Assembly (NCBI GenBank): GCA_902576125.1
Contig: CACGUF010000001.1
Span: forward strand, 248,001 to 312,000
Reading direction: 5' to 3'
Origin: an uncultured Alphaproteobacteria bacterium
Lineage (GTDB): Bacteria > Pseudomonadota > Alphaproteobacteria > HIMB59 > GCA-002718135
Length of the DNA: 64,000 nt
Positions 35,798 to 46,218 of the stretch are shown here, one piece after another. The position numbers and the translations under genes were made by a program. The notes under the pieces were generated by a model. It searched no databases. It saw only the letters and a program-made list of their open reading frames with translations, and was not told the origin of the DNA. Position 1 is the first letter of the stretch. The number at the start of each line of letters is the position of its first letter.

Positions 35798-37525
35798 ATG
35801 ACGGAAAAAGGATCAAATATTAAATCAAGATTACCTAGCAGACATGTTAGTGTTGGTCCCAAAAGTGCACCACATAGATCTATGTATTATGCTATGGGAA
35901 TGACTGAAGAGCAAATTTACCAACCTTTTATCGGTGTTGCAACAACTTGGAATGAATCTGCTCCATGTAATATTACTTTAGGTAGACAAGCGCAGTCAGT
36001 AAAAAAAGGTGTTAAAGAACTAAACGGTACTCCTAGAGAGTTTACAACAATTACTGTAACAGATGGAATTGCTATGGGGCACGAGGCTATGAAAGCTTCA
36101 CTTGTAAGTAGAGAAGTAATAGCTGACTCAGTTGAGTTATCCGTAAGAGGACATTGTTATGATGGTATTGTTGGTCTTGCAGGTTGTGACAAGTCACTTC
36201 CAGGATTGATGATGTCTATGGTTAGACTTAATATTCCCTCAGTTTTTATCTATGGCGGATCAATACTTCCTGGTCATTATAAAGGAAAAGATCTAACCAT
36301 AATTGATGTATTTGAGGCAGTAGGAAAACACGCTTCAGGTGAAATTGATGAAAAAGAGTTAAAAAATATAGAAAAAGTTGCTTGTCCAACTGCTGGCTCA
36401 TGTGGCGGTCAATTTACAGCTAATACTATGGCATGTATTTCTGAAGCTCTTGGTTTAGCTCTAACAAATTCTACTATGACACCCGCAACATATGAAGAAA
36501 GAGATAATTATGGTTTTGAAAGTGGAAAAGCTGTCATGAATTTAATAGAAAAAAATATTAGACCAAGAGATATAGTAACAATTGAGTCACTAAAAAATGC
36601 TGCTGTTGTTGTTGCTGCAACTGGTGGATCTACTAATGCAGCCCTTCATTTACCTGCGATTGCTAATGAAGCAGGTATAAAATTCACTTTAAAAGATGTA
36701 GTCGACATTTATCAATCCACTCCCTACATTGGTGATATGTCACCCGGAGGAAAGTATGTGGCAAAAGATTTATATGAAGTTGGGGGAGTTCCAGTTGTAA
36801 TTAAATCACTTTTAGATGGTGGCTATATAAATGGGGATTGTATGACTGTAACTGGAAAAACAATTGCAGAAAATCATAAAGAAGTTATCTTTCCAAAAGA
36901 TCAAGATGTTGTTTATAGTTGTGATAATCCTATAAGTGAACATAGCTCTGTGGTAGGTTTGTGGGGTAATTTAGCCGAAGAAGGTTCAATATCCAAAATT
37001 GCTGGTCTAACAAATCTAACTTTTAAGGGCAAAGCAAAATGTTTTGATTGTGAAGAGGATGCATTAACTGCAGTATTAAAAAATGAAATTGTAGCAGGTG
37101 ATGCAGTAATTATTCGTTATGAAGGTCCTAAGGGCGGTCCTGGAATGAGAGAAATGTTATCTACTACAGGAGCAATTTATGGGCAAGGATTAGGTGAGAC
37201 AGTTGCACTGATCACAGACGGGCGTTTTTCTGGAGGAACAAGAGGCTTTTGTATTGGCCATGTAGGTCCAGAAGCTGCTGTAGGAGGGATGATTGGTCTT
37301 CTGAAGGATGGAGATGAAATAGTAATTGATGCAATTAAAGGAGAAATAAATGTTATTTTAACTGATGATGAAATTACAAAAAGAAAAAATGAATGGAAAC
37401 CTAGGCCTACTAATCATAACTCTGGATCAATTTGGAAATATGCACAAACTGTTGGCCCCGCTTTTGCAGGAGCAGTAACGCAACCTGGTGCAAAAAAAGA
37501 AACACATACTTACGCAGATATTTAG
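35798..37525 (+). CDS. ilvD: Dihydroxy-acid dehydratase
   Basis: IlvD dehydrates dihydroxyisovalerate and dihydroxymethylvalerate in valine, leucine and isoleucine synthesis. The 575-residue protein has the iron-sulfur cysteines in [11 protein letters not shown] and [18 protein letters not shown], and the C-terminal [21 protein letters not shown] block. It starts with the base after the valS stop and ends with a TTAG shared with the convergent xthA stop. Confidence 0.96.
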   Translation: MTEKGSNIKSRLPSRHVSVGPKSAPHRSMYYAMGMTEEQIYQPFIGVATTWNESAPCNITLGRQAQSVKKGVKELNGTPREFTTITVTDGIAMGHEAMKASLVSREVIADSVELSVRGHCYDGIVGLAGCDKSLPGLMMSMVRLNIPSVFIYGGSILPGHYKGKDLTIIDVFEAVGKHASGEIDEKELKNIEKVACPTAGSCGGQFTANTMACISEALGLALTNSTMTPATYEERDNYGFESGKAVMNLIEKNIRPRDIVTIESLKNAAVVVAATGGSTNAALHLPAIANEAGIKFTLKDVVDIYQSTPYIGDMSPGGKYVAKDLYEVGGVPVVIKSLLDGGYINGDCMTVTGKTIAENHKEVIFPKDQDVVYSCDNPISEHSSVVGLWGNLAEEGSISKIAGLTNLTFKGKAKCFDCEEDALTAVLKNEIVAGDAVIIRYEGPKGGPGMREMLSTTGAIYGQGLGETVALITDGRFSGGTRGFCIGHVGPEAAVGGMIGLLKDGDEIVIDAIKGEINVILTDDEITKRKNEWKPRPTNHNSGSIWKYAQTVGPAFAGAVTQPGAKKETHTYADI

Positions 37526-38307
37526 TTTTCTAAGGTAATTGTTACGGGTGTGTGATCAGAGGCTTTTTCCCAACCTCTGGGCTCTCTATTTACTTCAACT
37601 TTTTTTATTAAATCTGTAACATCTGAAGAGGTTAAAAAATGATCAATTCTCAATCCGTTTCCTTTTTGCCAACCTCCACCTCTGTATCCCCAAAAAGTCC
37701 AGTTTGTCTTACCTTCAATAAAATATTTAACCAAATCAGTAAAACCCATATTAATTAAAATTCTATATTGCTCTCTTGTTAAAGGGTGTGCACAAGCGTC
37801 ATTTTTATAATTTTCTGGAGAATAAACATCATCATCTGTTGGAATAACATTAAAATCGCCTGCAATTATTAAAGGGATATTATCTGTTTTTAGTTTTTTA
37901 ATGTATTCATTAAATTTTTTCATCCATTCAATTTTGTAATCAAATTTTTCTGTATCAATAGGATTACCATTAGGTAAATAAATATTGATTAGCTTAATAT
38001 TTTTTTTAATTTTTTTTAATTTAATTTCAGTTTCAATAATTCGTGAATTTTGATCTTTATAATTTGGTATTGAAGTATTTGTAATATCTAATTTTTTTTT
38101 ACTTAAAATAGCAACTCCATTCCATGCCTTTTGACCATTAACATAAGAATAATAACCTGAATCTTTAATAGTTTCTTTTGGAAAGCCATCTTCAAGTGAT
38201 TTTAACTCTTGCAAAAGATAAATATCTGATTGATCCTTTACTATAAATTTAATTAAATGATCTATTCTGGCATTTACAGAATTAACATTCCAGCTTGATA
38301 TTTTCAT
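37522..38307 (-). CDS. xthA: Exodeoxyribonuclease III
   Basis: This is an AP endonuclease/3'-exonuclease of base excision repair. From the ATG at 38307 (261 residues) it opens with [13 protein letters not shown], and LLQELKS supplies the metal-binding Glu, [14 protein letters not shown] the Asp-x-Asn pair, and RIDHFLTS together with KASDHTPV the C-terminal catalytic Asp-His. The frame extends ten codons upstream into erpA, but the TAATG overlap with erpA and the canonical N-terminus decide for this start. Gene order xthA-erpA divergent to dgt-argS is conserved in alphaproteobacteria. Confidence 0.94.
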   Translation of the reverse strand: MKISSWNVNSVNARIDHLIKFIVKDQSDIYLLQELKSLEDGFPKETIKDSGYYSYVNGQKAWNGVAILSKKKLDITNTSIPNYKDQNSRIIETEIKLKKIKKNIKLINIYLPNGNPIDTEKFDYKIEWMKKFNEYIKKLKTDNIPLIIAGDFNVIPTDDDVYSPENYKNDACAHPLTREQYRILINMGFTDLVKYFIEGKTNWTFWGYRGGGWQKGNGLRIDHFLTSSDVTDLIKKVEVNREPRGWEKASDHTPVTITLEN

Positions 38308-38630
38308 TAAATAGAAAAAGAAGTGCCACATCCACAAGATGAAGTAGCTTGTGGATTAATAATTTTAAAGGATGAACCAATTAATTCATTCACATAATCA
38401 ATTTTTGAGTTTTGAATTAATTCTAGTGAGGCTTCATCTATAATTACATTAATCTTTGGAGTATGAATTAGAATATCATCATCATTTTTTGCATTTTCAA
38501 AATCAAATTTATATTGAAAACCTGCACATCCACCACCTAAAACAGTAATTCTAAAATATTTAGCTGAGTCTTTTTTTAAAATTGTTGCTATGTGATCTTG
38601 TGCATTGTTAGTAATTTCTATTCTATTCAT
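38307..38630 (-). CDS. erpA: Iron-sulfur cluster insertion protein ErpA (A-type carrier)
   Basis: This 107-residue A-type carrier passes Fe-S clusters to apoproteins. The three cluster cysteines are in GGGCAGFQY (C35) and the C-terminal SSCGCGTSF (C99, C101). Length and motif are standard for ErpA/IscA/SufA, and placement opposite dgt supports ErpA. It overlaps xthA by one base (TAATG). IscA-type function cannot be excluded from the sequence alone. Confidence 0.9.
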   Translation of the reverse strand: MNRIEITNNAQDHIATILKKDSAKYFRITVLGGGCAGFQYKFDFENAKNDDDILIHTPKINVIIDEASLELIQNSKIDYVNELIGSSFKIINPQATSSCGCGTSFSI

Positions 38631-38680
38631 AATAAAACGTATATACTTATTTATTTTTAGACTTTATAGCAAAATTTGCA

Positions 38681-39802
38681 ATGTTTGAACATTTAGCAAC
38701 CTCATCTTTCTCTACTCAAGGAAGATTATACAAGGAAATTGACCCTGATGATAATCGTAGCCCTTATGAAAGAGATAGATCTAGAGTAATTCATTCTAGC
38801 TCTTTTCGCAAACTTAAACATAAAACACAAGTCTTTATAGAAAGTGAAAGTGACTATTTTAGAACAAGATTAACTCATTCTTTAGAAGTTTCGCAAATTT
38901 CTCGCTCTATTTGTAGATTATTAAAATTAAATGAAGATTTAGGTGAGACTGTAGCTTTAGCGCATGATTTAGGTCACCCACCATTTGGTCACAATGGAGA
39001 AAAAGCTCTTAATATTGCTATGAATGATCATGGAGGATTTAATCATAATGATCAAACTCTTCGTGTTATAACACATATTGAAAAAAGACACCCTTATTTT
39101 GATGGATTAAATCTTACTTGGGAAAGCTTGGAAGGTATAGTCAAACACAATGGCATTATTATAAATAAAATTCCTTTTCACACTGGGCTTTATAATAAAA
39201 CACACAATTTAAAACTAGATAAGCAGCCTTCATTAGAATCTCAGATAGCAGCTATATCTGATGATGTTGCTTATAATAATCATGATGTAGAAGATGCTAT
39301 TAGAGCTGGACTACTCTCAATAAGTCAACTTGAAGAAAATGATTTTTTTAGAAATATTATTTTTCAATTAAAAAAAAATTATAAAGGTATAGATGATAAA
39401 TTACTTATGTTTCAGGTCTTAAGAAATAGTATGTCCTTAATGATTGATGATATTTATCAACAAACAAATTTAAACATTAAAAAATCAGCAATTTCAACAA
39501 TAGAAGATATTCAAAATAATGAAAATTTTGTAGTTTCATTTTCTCCATCTATGGAATTAGAGTCTAAAAGTATTAAATCTTTTTTGTTTGATAATGTATA
39601 TAATCACAAAAACTTAATAAAAAAAAGACAGAATGTTGAAAAAATCATCTCAAAATTATTTAAATATTTTTACCAAACTCCTGATAAACTGCCTCTCGAT
39701 TGGAGAAATATTGATGAGCCAATAGAGAGGATAATTTGTGATTATATATCAGGTATGACAGATAGGTACGCATCAAGATTATTCAGAGGTATATATGAAT
39801 AA
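38681..39802 (+). CDS. dgt: Deoxyguanosinetriphosphate triphosphohydrolase-like protein
   Basis: The 373-residue HD-domain enzyme hydrolyses dNTPs to deoxynucleoside and triphosphate. The metal motif is RTRLTHSLEVSQI plus AHDLGHPPFGHNGE (H...HD), with a later D in AAISDDVAYNNHDVEDAI and the dGTPase N-terminal RSPYERDRSRVIHSSSFRKL. Length matches the type 2 alphaproteobacterial subfamily. It overlaps argS by 8 bases. The 50-base gap to erpA must contain both divergent promoters. Confidence 0.93.
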   Translation: MFEHLATSSFSTQGRLYKEIDPDDNRSPYERDRSRVIHSSSFRKLKHKTQVFIESESDYFRTRLTHSLEVSQISRSICRLLKLNEDLGETVALAHDLGHPPFGHNGEKALNIAMNDHGGFNHNDQTLRVITHIEKRHPYFDGLNLTWESLEGIVKHNGIIINKIPFHTGLYNKTHNLKLDKQPSLESQIAAISDDVAYNNHDVEDAIRAGLLSISQLEENDFFRNIIFQLKKNYKGIDDKLLMFQVLRNSMSLMIDDIYQQTNLNIKKSAISTIEDIQNNENFVVSFSPSMELESKSIKSFLFDNVYNHKNLIKKRQNVEKIISKLFKYFYQTPDKLPLDWRNIDEPIERIICDYISGMTDRYASRLFRGIYE

Positions 39803-41534
39803 TCACTTAGATTTACTTAATGATTTTTTTAATCAATACGCACTGGATGGTATAAAACATAATATTTTTAGTAATTTTGATAGCAATTCTATAAGTATAG
39901 ATTTTTCATCAAAGTCTCGTCAAGGTGACGTTTCATCTAACTTTTATCTAATTGCAATTAAAAAAATTATTAACAAAAATTTTAATTTAAAAGAGAAGTT
40001 AATTAGTGAAATTAATAAATTAGACTTTGTAGAAAATTGTGAAATTTCAAAACATGGTTTTATAAATATAAATATTGAAAAAAAATTTCTTTTAGAACAG
40101 GTTAAATTTTTACTTGATAAAAAAAATAATTACGGAAAATCAAATGTAGGTAAGGGAAAAAAAATTAATGTAGAATTTGTATCAGCTAATCCTACAGGAC
40201 CAATTACCGTCGCCCATATGAGAGGAGCTGTATTGGGTGATGTCATATCCTCTTTACTTACTGAGTCTGGGTTTGAAGTTACTAGAGAATATTATGTAAA
40301 TAATGCTGGATCACAAATTAATATTCTTGGTAGTTCTTTATATAAAAGATATTTAGAATTGTATGGTGAAAAAATAGATCTTAATAAAGATGAATATCCT
40401 GGTGAATATTTAATTGAAATTGCAAAGATAATAAAAAATAATGATGGTGAAAAATGGAAAAATTTTAATACAAATGAAAGGGAAAAATATTTTAAGAGTT
40501 TCGCTGTAAATTATTTGATAAAATTTATTAAGAAAGATCTTGAACTTTTGAATATTAATTTTGATAAATTTACTTTTGAAACCGATATAGAAAAGAATAA
40601 TATAATTAATGAGTTATTTAAAATTCTAAACAATAAGCACCTTCTTTATAAAGGAACTCTAGAAAAACCTAAAGGAGATGATGCTGATGAATGGGAACCA
40701 AGAGAACAATTATTATTTAAATCATCTGAAATATTTGACTCTCAGGACAGAGCTCTTCAAAAATCAAATGGTGAATGGACTTATTTTGCAAACGATGCAG
40801 CTTATCATTTAGATAAATTTAAAAGAAATTTTGATAAATTAATTAATATTTGGGGAGCGGACCATATTGGCTATATTCCAAGAATGAAATCAATATTAAA
40901 AACTATTTCAAATTCAGATGATTATCTCGAAGTAGTTACTTGTCAAATTGTAAGATTAATCAAAGATAATCAGCTTTTAAAAATGTCTAAGAGAGAAGGC
41001 AATTTTATTACATTGCAAGAAGTATATGATCAAGTCGGCAAAGATCCTTTAAGATATTTTATGGTGTCAACTAAAAGTGAAACATCAATGGATTTTAATC
41101 TAAATAAAGTAATAGAAAAAAATAAAGATAATCCAGTATTTTACTGCCAATATGCATATGCAAGAGCTTCATCAGTTATCAATAAAGCAAATAATTTAGG
41201 TATTAATATCAATTCATTTAAACAATATAATAAAATTAATAAATTTTTAACAAAAGATGAAATTGAAATAATACTTAAACTACTTTCATATCCGTATATT
41301 TTAAAACAATCTTCAAATCTAAGAGAGCCTCATAGATTGACTAATTATTTAGAAGATATTTCTACATTGTTTCATTCTTTTTGGAATAAAGGCAAAGAAA
41401 ATGAATCCCTTCGATTTATTGATGAGACAGATAAACTTAAAACTCAATCAAAATTAATTTGGTTACATTCAATGAGAACAGTTTTTGAAAATGTTTTTAA
41501 AATAATAGGAATTGACTTTCATGAAACTATGTAA
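39795..41534 (+). CDS. argS: Arginyl-tRNA synthetase
   Basis: ArgS charges tRNA-Arg, such as the UCU isoacceptor at 15687. The 579-residue protein has the HIGH-type signature SANPTGPITVAHMRGA (HMRG near 140), KMSKREGNF near 396 and the C-terminal DALR anticodon domain with YARASSVINKA. It starts inside dgt by 8 bases and overlaps the SPOR-like gene by one base. Confidence 0.96.
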   Translation: MNNHLDLLNDFFNQYALDGIKHNIFSNFDSNSISIDFSSKSRQGDVSSNFYLIAIKKIINKNFNLKEKLISEINKLDFVENCEISKHGFININIEKKFLLEQVKFLLDKKNNYGKSNVGKGKKINVEFVSANPTGPITVAHMRGAVLGDVISSLLTESGFEVTREYYVNNAGSQINILGSSLYKRYLELYGEKIDLNKDEYPGEYLIEIAKIIKNNDGEKWKNFNTNEREKYFKSFAVNYLIKFIKKDLELLNINFDKFTFETDIEKNNIINELFKILNNKHLLYKGTLEKPKGDDADEWEPREQLLFKSSEIFDSQDRALQKSNGEWTYFANDAAYHLDKFKRNFDKLINIWGADHIGYIPRMKSILKTISNSDDYLEVVTCQIVRLIKDNQLLKMSKREGNFITLQEVYDQVGKDPLRYFMVSTKSETSMDFNLNKVIEKNKDNPVFYCQYAYARASSVINKANNLGININSFKQYNKINKFLTKDEIEIILKLLSYPYILKQSSNLREPHRLTNYLEDISTLFHSFWNKGKENESLRFIDETDKLKTQSKLIWLHSMRTVFENVFKIIGIDFHETM

Positions 41535-42049
41535 TGACTACTAGAAAAATATTTTTTAAAAGTAGATTAAAAAGAAAAATTATAATTTTGTCGTTAATGT
41601 TATTATTTTTATTAATGTTTTATTTTTTTTTTAACTTAAATAAAAATAATGAATTCATTATTATTCCTGAAAATAAAGATGTTTTTTATATTATTCCTAA
41701 AGATAGAGGAGGTGAGAAAGTTCAAAACCTTGATAAAAAGAGTTTAAATTCAAAATCTGAAATAATTCATGATCAAATTAATAAACCTAACAATTCATTG
41801 TATGGCATACAATTTTTTACTGATAGTGAATATGAAAACGTCAATAATTATTTGATTAGCATCACTAACAATAATGAAAATATATATCAAATAAATGACT
41901 TCTATATTTTAGCATTAAGTACAACAATTGGTATTGAGTATTTCTTAATATATAAAAATTTTGAAAGTAGAAAAGATGCACAAGATTATTGTTCAAATTT
42001 TCTAACAAAAATAGATAATTGTTTAATTGTCGATACTACTAAATTTTAA
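41534..42049 (+). CDS. SPOR-like membrane protein
   Basis: The 171-residue protein has a basic N-terminus, one membrane helix (about residues 16-34) and a periplasmic part ending in a roughly 70-residue domain with two strand-helix repeats (YGIQFFTDSEYENVNNYL and YFLIYKNFESRKDAQDYC), the layout of a peptidoglycan-binding SPOR domain. The conserved gene after argS in alphaproteobacteria is a SPOR protein, which supports the call although the sequence match is weak. Two cysteines near the C-terminus could form a disulfide. The nagZ gene that commonly follows is absent. Confidence 0.65.
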   Translation: MTTRKIFFKSRLKRKIIILSLMLLFLLMFYFFFNLNKNNEFIIIPENKDVFYIIPKDRGGEKVQNLDKKSLNSKSEIIHDQINKPNNSLYGIQFFTDSEYENVNNYLISITNNNENIYQINDFYILALSTTIGIEYFLIYKNFESRKDAQDYCSNFLTKIDNCLIVDTTKF

Positions 42050-42085
42050 ATTAGCCAGAATCATATTAAATAACTATAGTAAATT

Positions 42086-42856
42086 ATGCTTAATTTTAAT
42101 AGTGAATTGGATGATTTAAATTCCTCTAAACAATTTAATATATCAATTAATTCTTATGAGGGACCAATTGATCTTTTACTGGATTTAGCTAGAAAACAAA
42201 AGGTAGACTTGTCAGAAATTTCAATCTTAGAATTAGCTGAGCAATACATTAGTTTTATTAATAAATATCAAGATTTACACTTAGAAATCGCGGCAGATTA
42301 TCTGGTAATGGCTGCTTGGTTAACTTATTTAAAGTCACGACTTTTATTACCAAAAGATGAAAAAATAGAAGATCATACCCCTGAAGAATTAGAAGAGGCA
42401 CTTAAATACCAGCTTCAAAGATTAGAAGCATTTCAGTCAGTTTCAAAAAAATTATATTCAAGACCTCTTATCGGAAGAGATGTTTTTTATGGAGGTTCAT
42501 CAGAAGGTGTTAAAGTAAAATACAATATTTCATATTCATCAACTTTTTTTGATCTACTACGCGCCTATTCTGTTATTATAAAAAAGGGTGAAATTATAAG
42601 TCATTTAACAATTGAATATTCTGAATTACATTCTGTGGATGATGCAATAAAAAGATTAAAAAATATCTTTGGTGAATTAAATGAGTGGACAAATTTAATA
42701 AATTTAATTCCAAAATTAAATAAGAATAAAATTGTAAATAAATCTATTTTATCATCTAATTTTGTAGCATCTTTAGAATTGGCTAAAAATGGCTTTATTG
42801 AAGTAAAACAAAATGAATTATTTGGTAATATATTTGTTAAATTAAAACAATCATGA
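42086..42856 (+). CDS. scpA: Segregation and condensation protein A
   Basis: ScpA is the kleisin that bridges SMC heads in the condensin complex. The 256-residue protein has the N-terminal YEGPIDLLLDLARKQKVDLSEISI block, LVMAAWLTYLKSRLLLP, and a C-terminal winged-helix segment. Length fits. It overlaps scpB by 4 bases (ATGA). Confidence 0.93.
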   Translation: MLNFNSELDDLNSSKQFNISINSYEGPIDLLLDLARKQKVDLSEISILELAEQYISFINKYQDLHLEIAADYLVMAAWLTYLKSRLLLPKDEKIEDHTPEELEEALKYQLQRLEAFQSVSKKLYSRPLIGRDVFYGGSSEGVKVKYNISYSSTFFDLLRAYSVIIKKGEIISHLTIEYSELHSVDDAIKRLKNIFGELNEWTNLINLIPKLNKNKIVNKSILSSNFVASLELAKNGFIEVKQNELFGNIFVKLKQS

Positions 42857-43488
42857 GTAATAATAGAGATACAAAGATACTTGAGGCAATGTTATTTGCT
42901 TCAGGATCACCTATTTTAGAAGAAGATTTAAAAGAAAAAATGATAAATAAAAAAGAATTTAAGAGAGAAATTGAAGGTCTTAGAGAATTCTATCAAAATA
43001 GAGGCATTAATCTAATTAAAACTGGTAATAAATGGTCTTTTCAAACATCTGAGTCTATTAAAGATGATCTTACAATTTTTAAAACTCAAAAAAGAAAGTT
43101 ATCTAGAGCTGCAATAGAAACACTATCAATCATTGCCTATCAACAACCTATTACTAGATCTGAAATTGAAAATATTAGAGGAGTTCAAATGGGCAGAGGG
43201 TCAATTGATCATCTTATGGAAATTGGCTGGATTAAACCTTCAGGGAGAAAAAATATACCTGGTAAACCCGTTCTATGGATAACTACAGATCTTTTTATGG
43301 AACATTTTGGTATTGAAAATATGTCAGATTTGCCAAATAAGGATGAACTAAAAGCAAGCGGTTTTCTTGAGAAAAGATCAGCTATTGCTACAATTACTGA
43401 TGTTGCTGGTAAAAACGAGTTAGTTGAATTACAAGATATTGAAGAAGAAGAAACGTTAGATGATTTTATATCCAATGAAAACTCTTAA
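42853..43488 (+). CDS. scpB: Segregation and condensation protein B
   Basis: ScpB is the second condensin accessory protein, made of two winged helices. In this 211-residue copy ILEAMLFASGSPI opens the first, and LSRAAIETLSIIAYQQPITRSEIENIRGV is the diagnostic block of the second. An acidic tail follows. The gene overlaps scpA by four bases; a 93-base gap before tatA probably contains a new promoter. Confidence 0.93.
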   Translation: MSNNRDTKILEAMLFASGSPILEEDLKEKMINKKEFKREIEGLREFYQNRGINLIKTGNKWSFQTSESIKDDLTIFKTQKRKLSRAAIETLSIIAYQQPITRSEIENIRGVQMGRGSIDHLMEIGWIKPSGRKNIPGKPVLWITTDLFMEHFGIENMSDLPNKDELKASGFLEKRSAIATITDVAGKNELVELQDIEEEETLDDFISNENS

Positions 43489-43581
43489 AAAAACATAAAA
43501 TTTTCATAAATTTAAATTTTTTATCTCATTTATTTTTATTCTGTTATAGGTTAATAGCGACTAAAAAAAGGGAGATAATTT

Positions 43582-43767
43582 ATGACACCGAGCATTTGGC
43601 AATTATTAATAGTTTTAGTTATTGTGTTATTATTATTTGGAAGAGGTAAAATACCTCAGCTTATGGGCGATATGGCAAAAGGAATTAAATCGTTTAAAAA
43701 AGGCATGAGCGATGAAGATAAAAAAGAAGATAAAAATATAGAGAATAATCCAGATAACGAAAAGTAA
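43582..43767 (+). CDS. tatA: Sec-independent protein translocase TatA
   Basis: TatA forms the membrane pore for folded twin-arginine substrates. The 61-residue protein has a short N-terminal helix (about 5-20), the hinge [20 protein letters not shown] and a charged acidic/lysine tail. GGGAGA precedes the ATG by 7 bases. tatB follows after two bases. Confidence 0.94.
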   Translation: MTPSIWQLLIVLVIVLLLFGRGKIPQLMGDMAKGIKSFKKGMSDEDKKEDKNIENNPDNEK

Positions 43768-43769
43768 CT

Positions 43770-44189
43770 ATGCTTACTTTTGGCTGGGGTGAAATTCTTT
43801 TGGTTTTGGTTATTGTTATTATAGTTGTGGGACCAAAAGATTTACCTAAACTTATTAAACAATTATCTTCATTTACTAAATCAATTAAAAAATTATCTAG
43901 AGAATTTAAATCTTCTTTAAATGAAATTGCTGATCATGAAGATTTTAAAGATGTTAAGTCATCTCTAAATGAAGTAAACAAAATAAAAGATGATTTAGAT
44001 TTAAAAGGTAAATTTAAATCTGAAATTAAATCAATAAAAGAAACGACTAATATAATTGAAAAAGAAGTTAATGATCTAAAAAATTTAGAAAATGAAGTTA
44101 ATTCAACAAAGGAAAAATCTACTTTAGTTGAAAAAGATGTTCGTGATAAAAATAAAAATAAGACTCAAGATGAGGCTGATTTAATTTAG
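43770..44189 (+). CDS. tatB: Sec-independent protein translocase TatB
   Basis: TatB, with TatC, recognises twin-arginine signal peptides. The 139-residue protein opens FGWGEILLVLVIVIIVVGPKDLPKLI, where E8 in the helix and the GPKDLP hinge are typical of TatB rather than TatA. A long charged amphipathic region of likely coiled coil follows. tatC starts 8 bases later. Confidence 0.92.
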   Translation: MLTFGWGEILLVLVIVIIVVGPKDLPKLIKQLSSFTKSIKKLSREFKSSLNEIADHEDFKDVKSSLNEVNKIKDDLDLKGKFKSEIKSIKETTNIIEKEVNDLKNLENEVNSTKEKSTLVEKDVRDKNKNKTQDEADLI

Positions 44190-44197
44190 TAAAAATT

Positions 44198-44953
44198 ATG
44201 AGTAAAGAAGAATTTAAAGAAATGTCATTAATTGATCATCTTACAGAATTACGAAAAAGACTGTTATGGAGTTTTATTTATATAATTATTATTTTTATAA
44301 TTTGTTTTTATTTTGCAAGTGATTTATTTTATTTTTTAGCCAAACCTCTAGTAAACTTATTACAAGTGGATAAAGGACAAGGATTTATTTATACTGCCTT
44401 ACAAGAAGCATTTTTCACAGAATTAAAAATTGCTTTCTTTTTTGCTTTATTTTTTGCCTTTCCATTAATAGCTATTCAAATTTGGAAATTTATTGCTCCT
44501 GGACTTTATAGACATGAAAAAAATGCTTTTTTGCCCTTTTTAATTGCAACTCCTATATTATTCTTTGCTGGTGGGGCGATGGTATATTATTTAATAGCTC
44601 CTCTAGCTTGGAATTTCTTTCTTTCTTATCAAAATATGAGTAGCTCAGGTGTTCCTATAAGATTAGAAGCAAAAATGGGCGAGTATCTCGCTTTAATGAT
44701 GAGATTTATTTTTGCTTTTGGTTTAGCATTTCAACTACCTGTTGTTTTGGGATTAATGGCAAAAGTAGGGATTGTAAATTACACTTCATTAAAAAAATTC
44801 AGAAAATATGCTATTGTAATTGCTTTTTTATCAGCTGCGTTTCTCACACCACCAGATCCTTTCAGTCAAATTAGTTTAGCTTTACCAATAATATTACTCT
44901 ATGAAATTTCTATTTATATTGCTAAAATTATACAGAAAAACAAAAAAGATTAA
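44198..44953 (+). CDS. tatC: Sec-independent protein translocase TatC
   Basis: TatC is the six-helix receptor for twin-arginine signals. The 251-residue protein has the cytoplasmic N-terminal SLIDHLTELRKRLLWS motif with the conserved Glu, the periplasmic loop after FIYTALQEAFFTELKIA, IWKFIAPGLYRHEK and FLTPPDPFSQ. serS begins two bases after the stop. Confidence 0.96.
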   Translation: MSKEEFKEMSLIDHLTELRKRLLWSFIYIIIIFIICFYFASDLFYFLAKPLVNLLQVDKGQGFIYTALQEAFFTELKIAFFFALFFAFPLIAIQIWKFIAPGLYRHEKNAFLPFLIATPILFFAGGAMVYYLIAPLAWNFFLSYQNMSSSGVPIRLEAKMGEYLALMMRFIFAFGLAFQLPVVLGLMAKVGIVNYTSLKKFRKYAIVIAFLSAAFLTPPDPFSQISLALPIILLYEISIYIAKIIQKNKKD

Positions 44954-44955
44954 TA

Positions 44956-46218
44956 ATGCATAATATTAATTATATTAGATCAAATCCTGTTGAATTTGAT
45001 AATTTTATGAAAACTCGTGGTGAGAGACCTATAGCCCAAAAAATTATTGAAATTGATAAAGAAAAAAGAGAAACTCAGACAGTTTTACAAAACTTATTAG
45101 CAGAAAGAAATCAAATATCTAAAACTATTGGAATATTAAAGAGTGAAAAAAAAGATGCTACAAAGGAAATGGCAAAAGTAGATGATTTAAAAAATAAGTT
45201 AAATACTCTTAAAGAATTAGAAACATTAAAAGATGACGAATTAAAAGCAATATTAAGCAGATTACCCAATATTCCAGACTCTACAACCCCCATAGGTTCA
45301 AACGAAGAAGAGAATGTATTTTATAGAGATTGGGGTTCTAAACCATCCTTTAACTTTGATCCTAAATTTCATTTTGAAATTGGAGAAAATTCTAATTTAA
45401 TGAATTTTGAAACTGCCACAAAATTATCTGGCCCAAGGTTTGTTGTATTAAAAGGTCAATTATCTAAACTAGAAAGAGCTATTGCAAATTTTATGTTAGA
45501 TAAACATACTTCTTCTAACGGTTATGTAGAAATGCATGTACCTTATCTCGTCAAAGCAGAAACTTTATATGGAACAGGGCAATTGCCAAAATTTGGTGAG
45601 GATTTATTTACTGCAGGAGATGATCATTGGTTAATACCTACTGCTGAAGTTCCCCTTACTTCTTTATGTAGTAATCAAATCTTAAATATAAATCAACTTC
45701 CGATAAGAGTAACATCTTATACGCCATGTTTCAGATCTGAGGCAGGAGCTGCTGGAAAAGATACTAGAGGAATGTTGAGACAGCATCAATTTACTAAAGT
45801 TGAATTAGTCTCTTTAGTTGAGCCTGAACAATCAAATAATGAATTAGAGAGAATGCTTAATTGCGCTGAAGGTATTCTGAAAGATTTAAATCTTCATTAC
45901 CGTGTCATGACTTTATGTACTGGAGATATGGGTTTTGGTGCAAAAAAAACATATGATATTGAAGTTTGGCTACCTGGTGAAGGCAAGTATAGAGAAATAT
46001 CAAGTTGTTCTAATTGTGGTGATTTTCAAGCTAGAAGGATGAATACTAGATACAAAAGCAACGACAAAAACATTCATGTTCACACCTTAAATGGCTCAGG
46101 TTTGGCAGTTGGAAGAACATTAATAGCAATATTAGAAAATTACCAAACTTTAGATGGTAATGTTGAAATTCCAGAAGTTCTTAAAAAATATTTTGATAAT
46201 CAAAATACTTTATTTTAG
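44956..46218 (+). CDS. serS: Seryl-tRNA synthetase
   Basis: SerS is a class II synthetase. The 420-residue protein has a long N-terminal antiparallel coiled coil (about 30-105) that binds the tRNA extra arm, class II motif 2 around FRSEAGAAGKDTRGMLRQHQF and motif 3 in NGSGLAVGRTLIAILENYQ. Usual length. It overlaps pcm by one base; surE, often between serS and pcm in alphaproteobacteria, is absent. Confidence 0.97.
   Translation: MHNINYIRSNPVEFDNFMKTRGERPIAQKIIEIDKEKRETQTVLQNLLAERNQISKTIGILKSEKKDATKEMAKVDDLKNKLNTLKELETLKDDELKAILSRLPNIPDSTTPIGSNEEENVFYRDWGSKPSFNFDPKFHFEIGENSNLMNFETATKLSGPRFVVLKGQLSKLERAIANFMLDKHTSSNGYVEMHVPYLVKAETLYGTGQLPKFGEDLFTAGDDHWLIPTAEVPLTSLCSNQILNINQLPIRVTSYTPCFRSEAGAAGKDTRGMLRQHQFTKVELVSLVEPEQSNNELERMLNCAEGILKDLNLHYRVMTLCTGDMGFGAKKTYDIEVWLPGEGKYREISSCSNCGDFQARRMNTRYKSNDKNIHVHTLNGSGLAVGRTLIAILENYQTLDGNVEIPEVLKKYFDNQNTLF

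Noticed and set aside
38308..38337. Ten-residue extension of xthA
   Set aside because: It lies within erpA, and the family N-terminus starts at the Met overlapping the erpA stop (TAATG).
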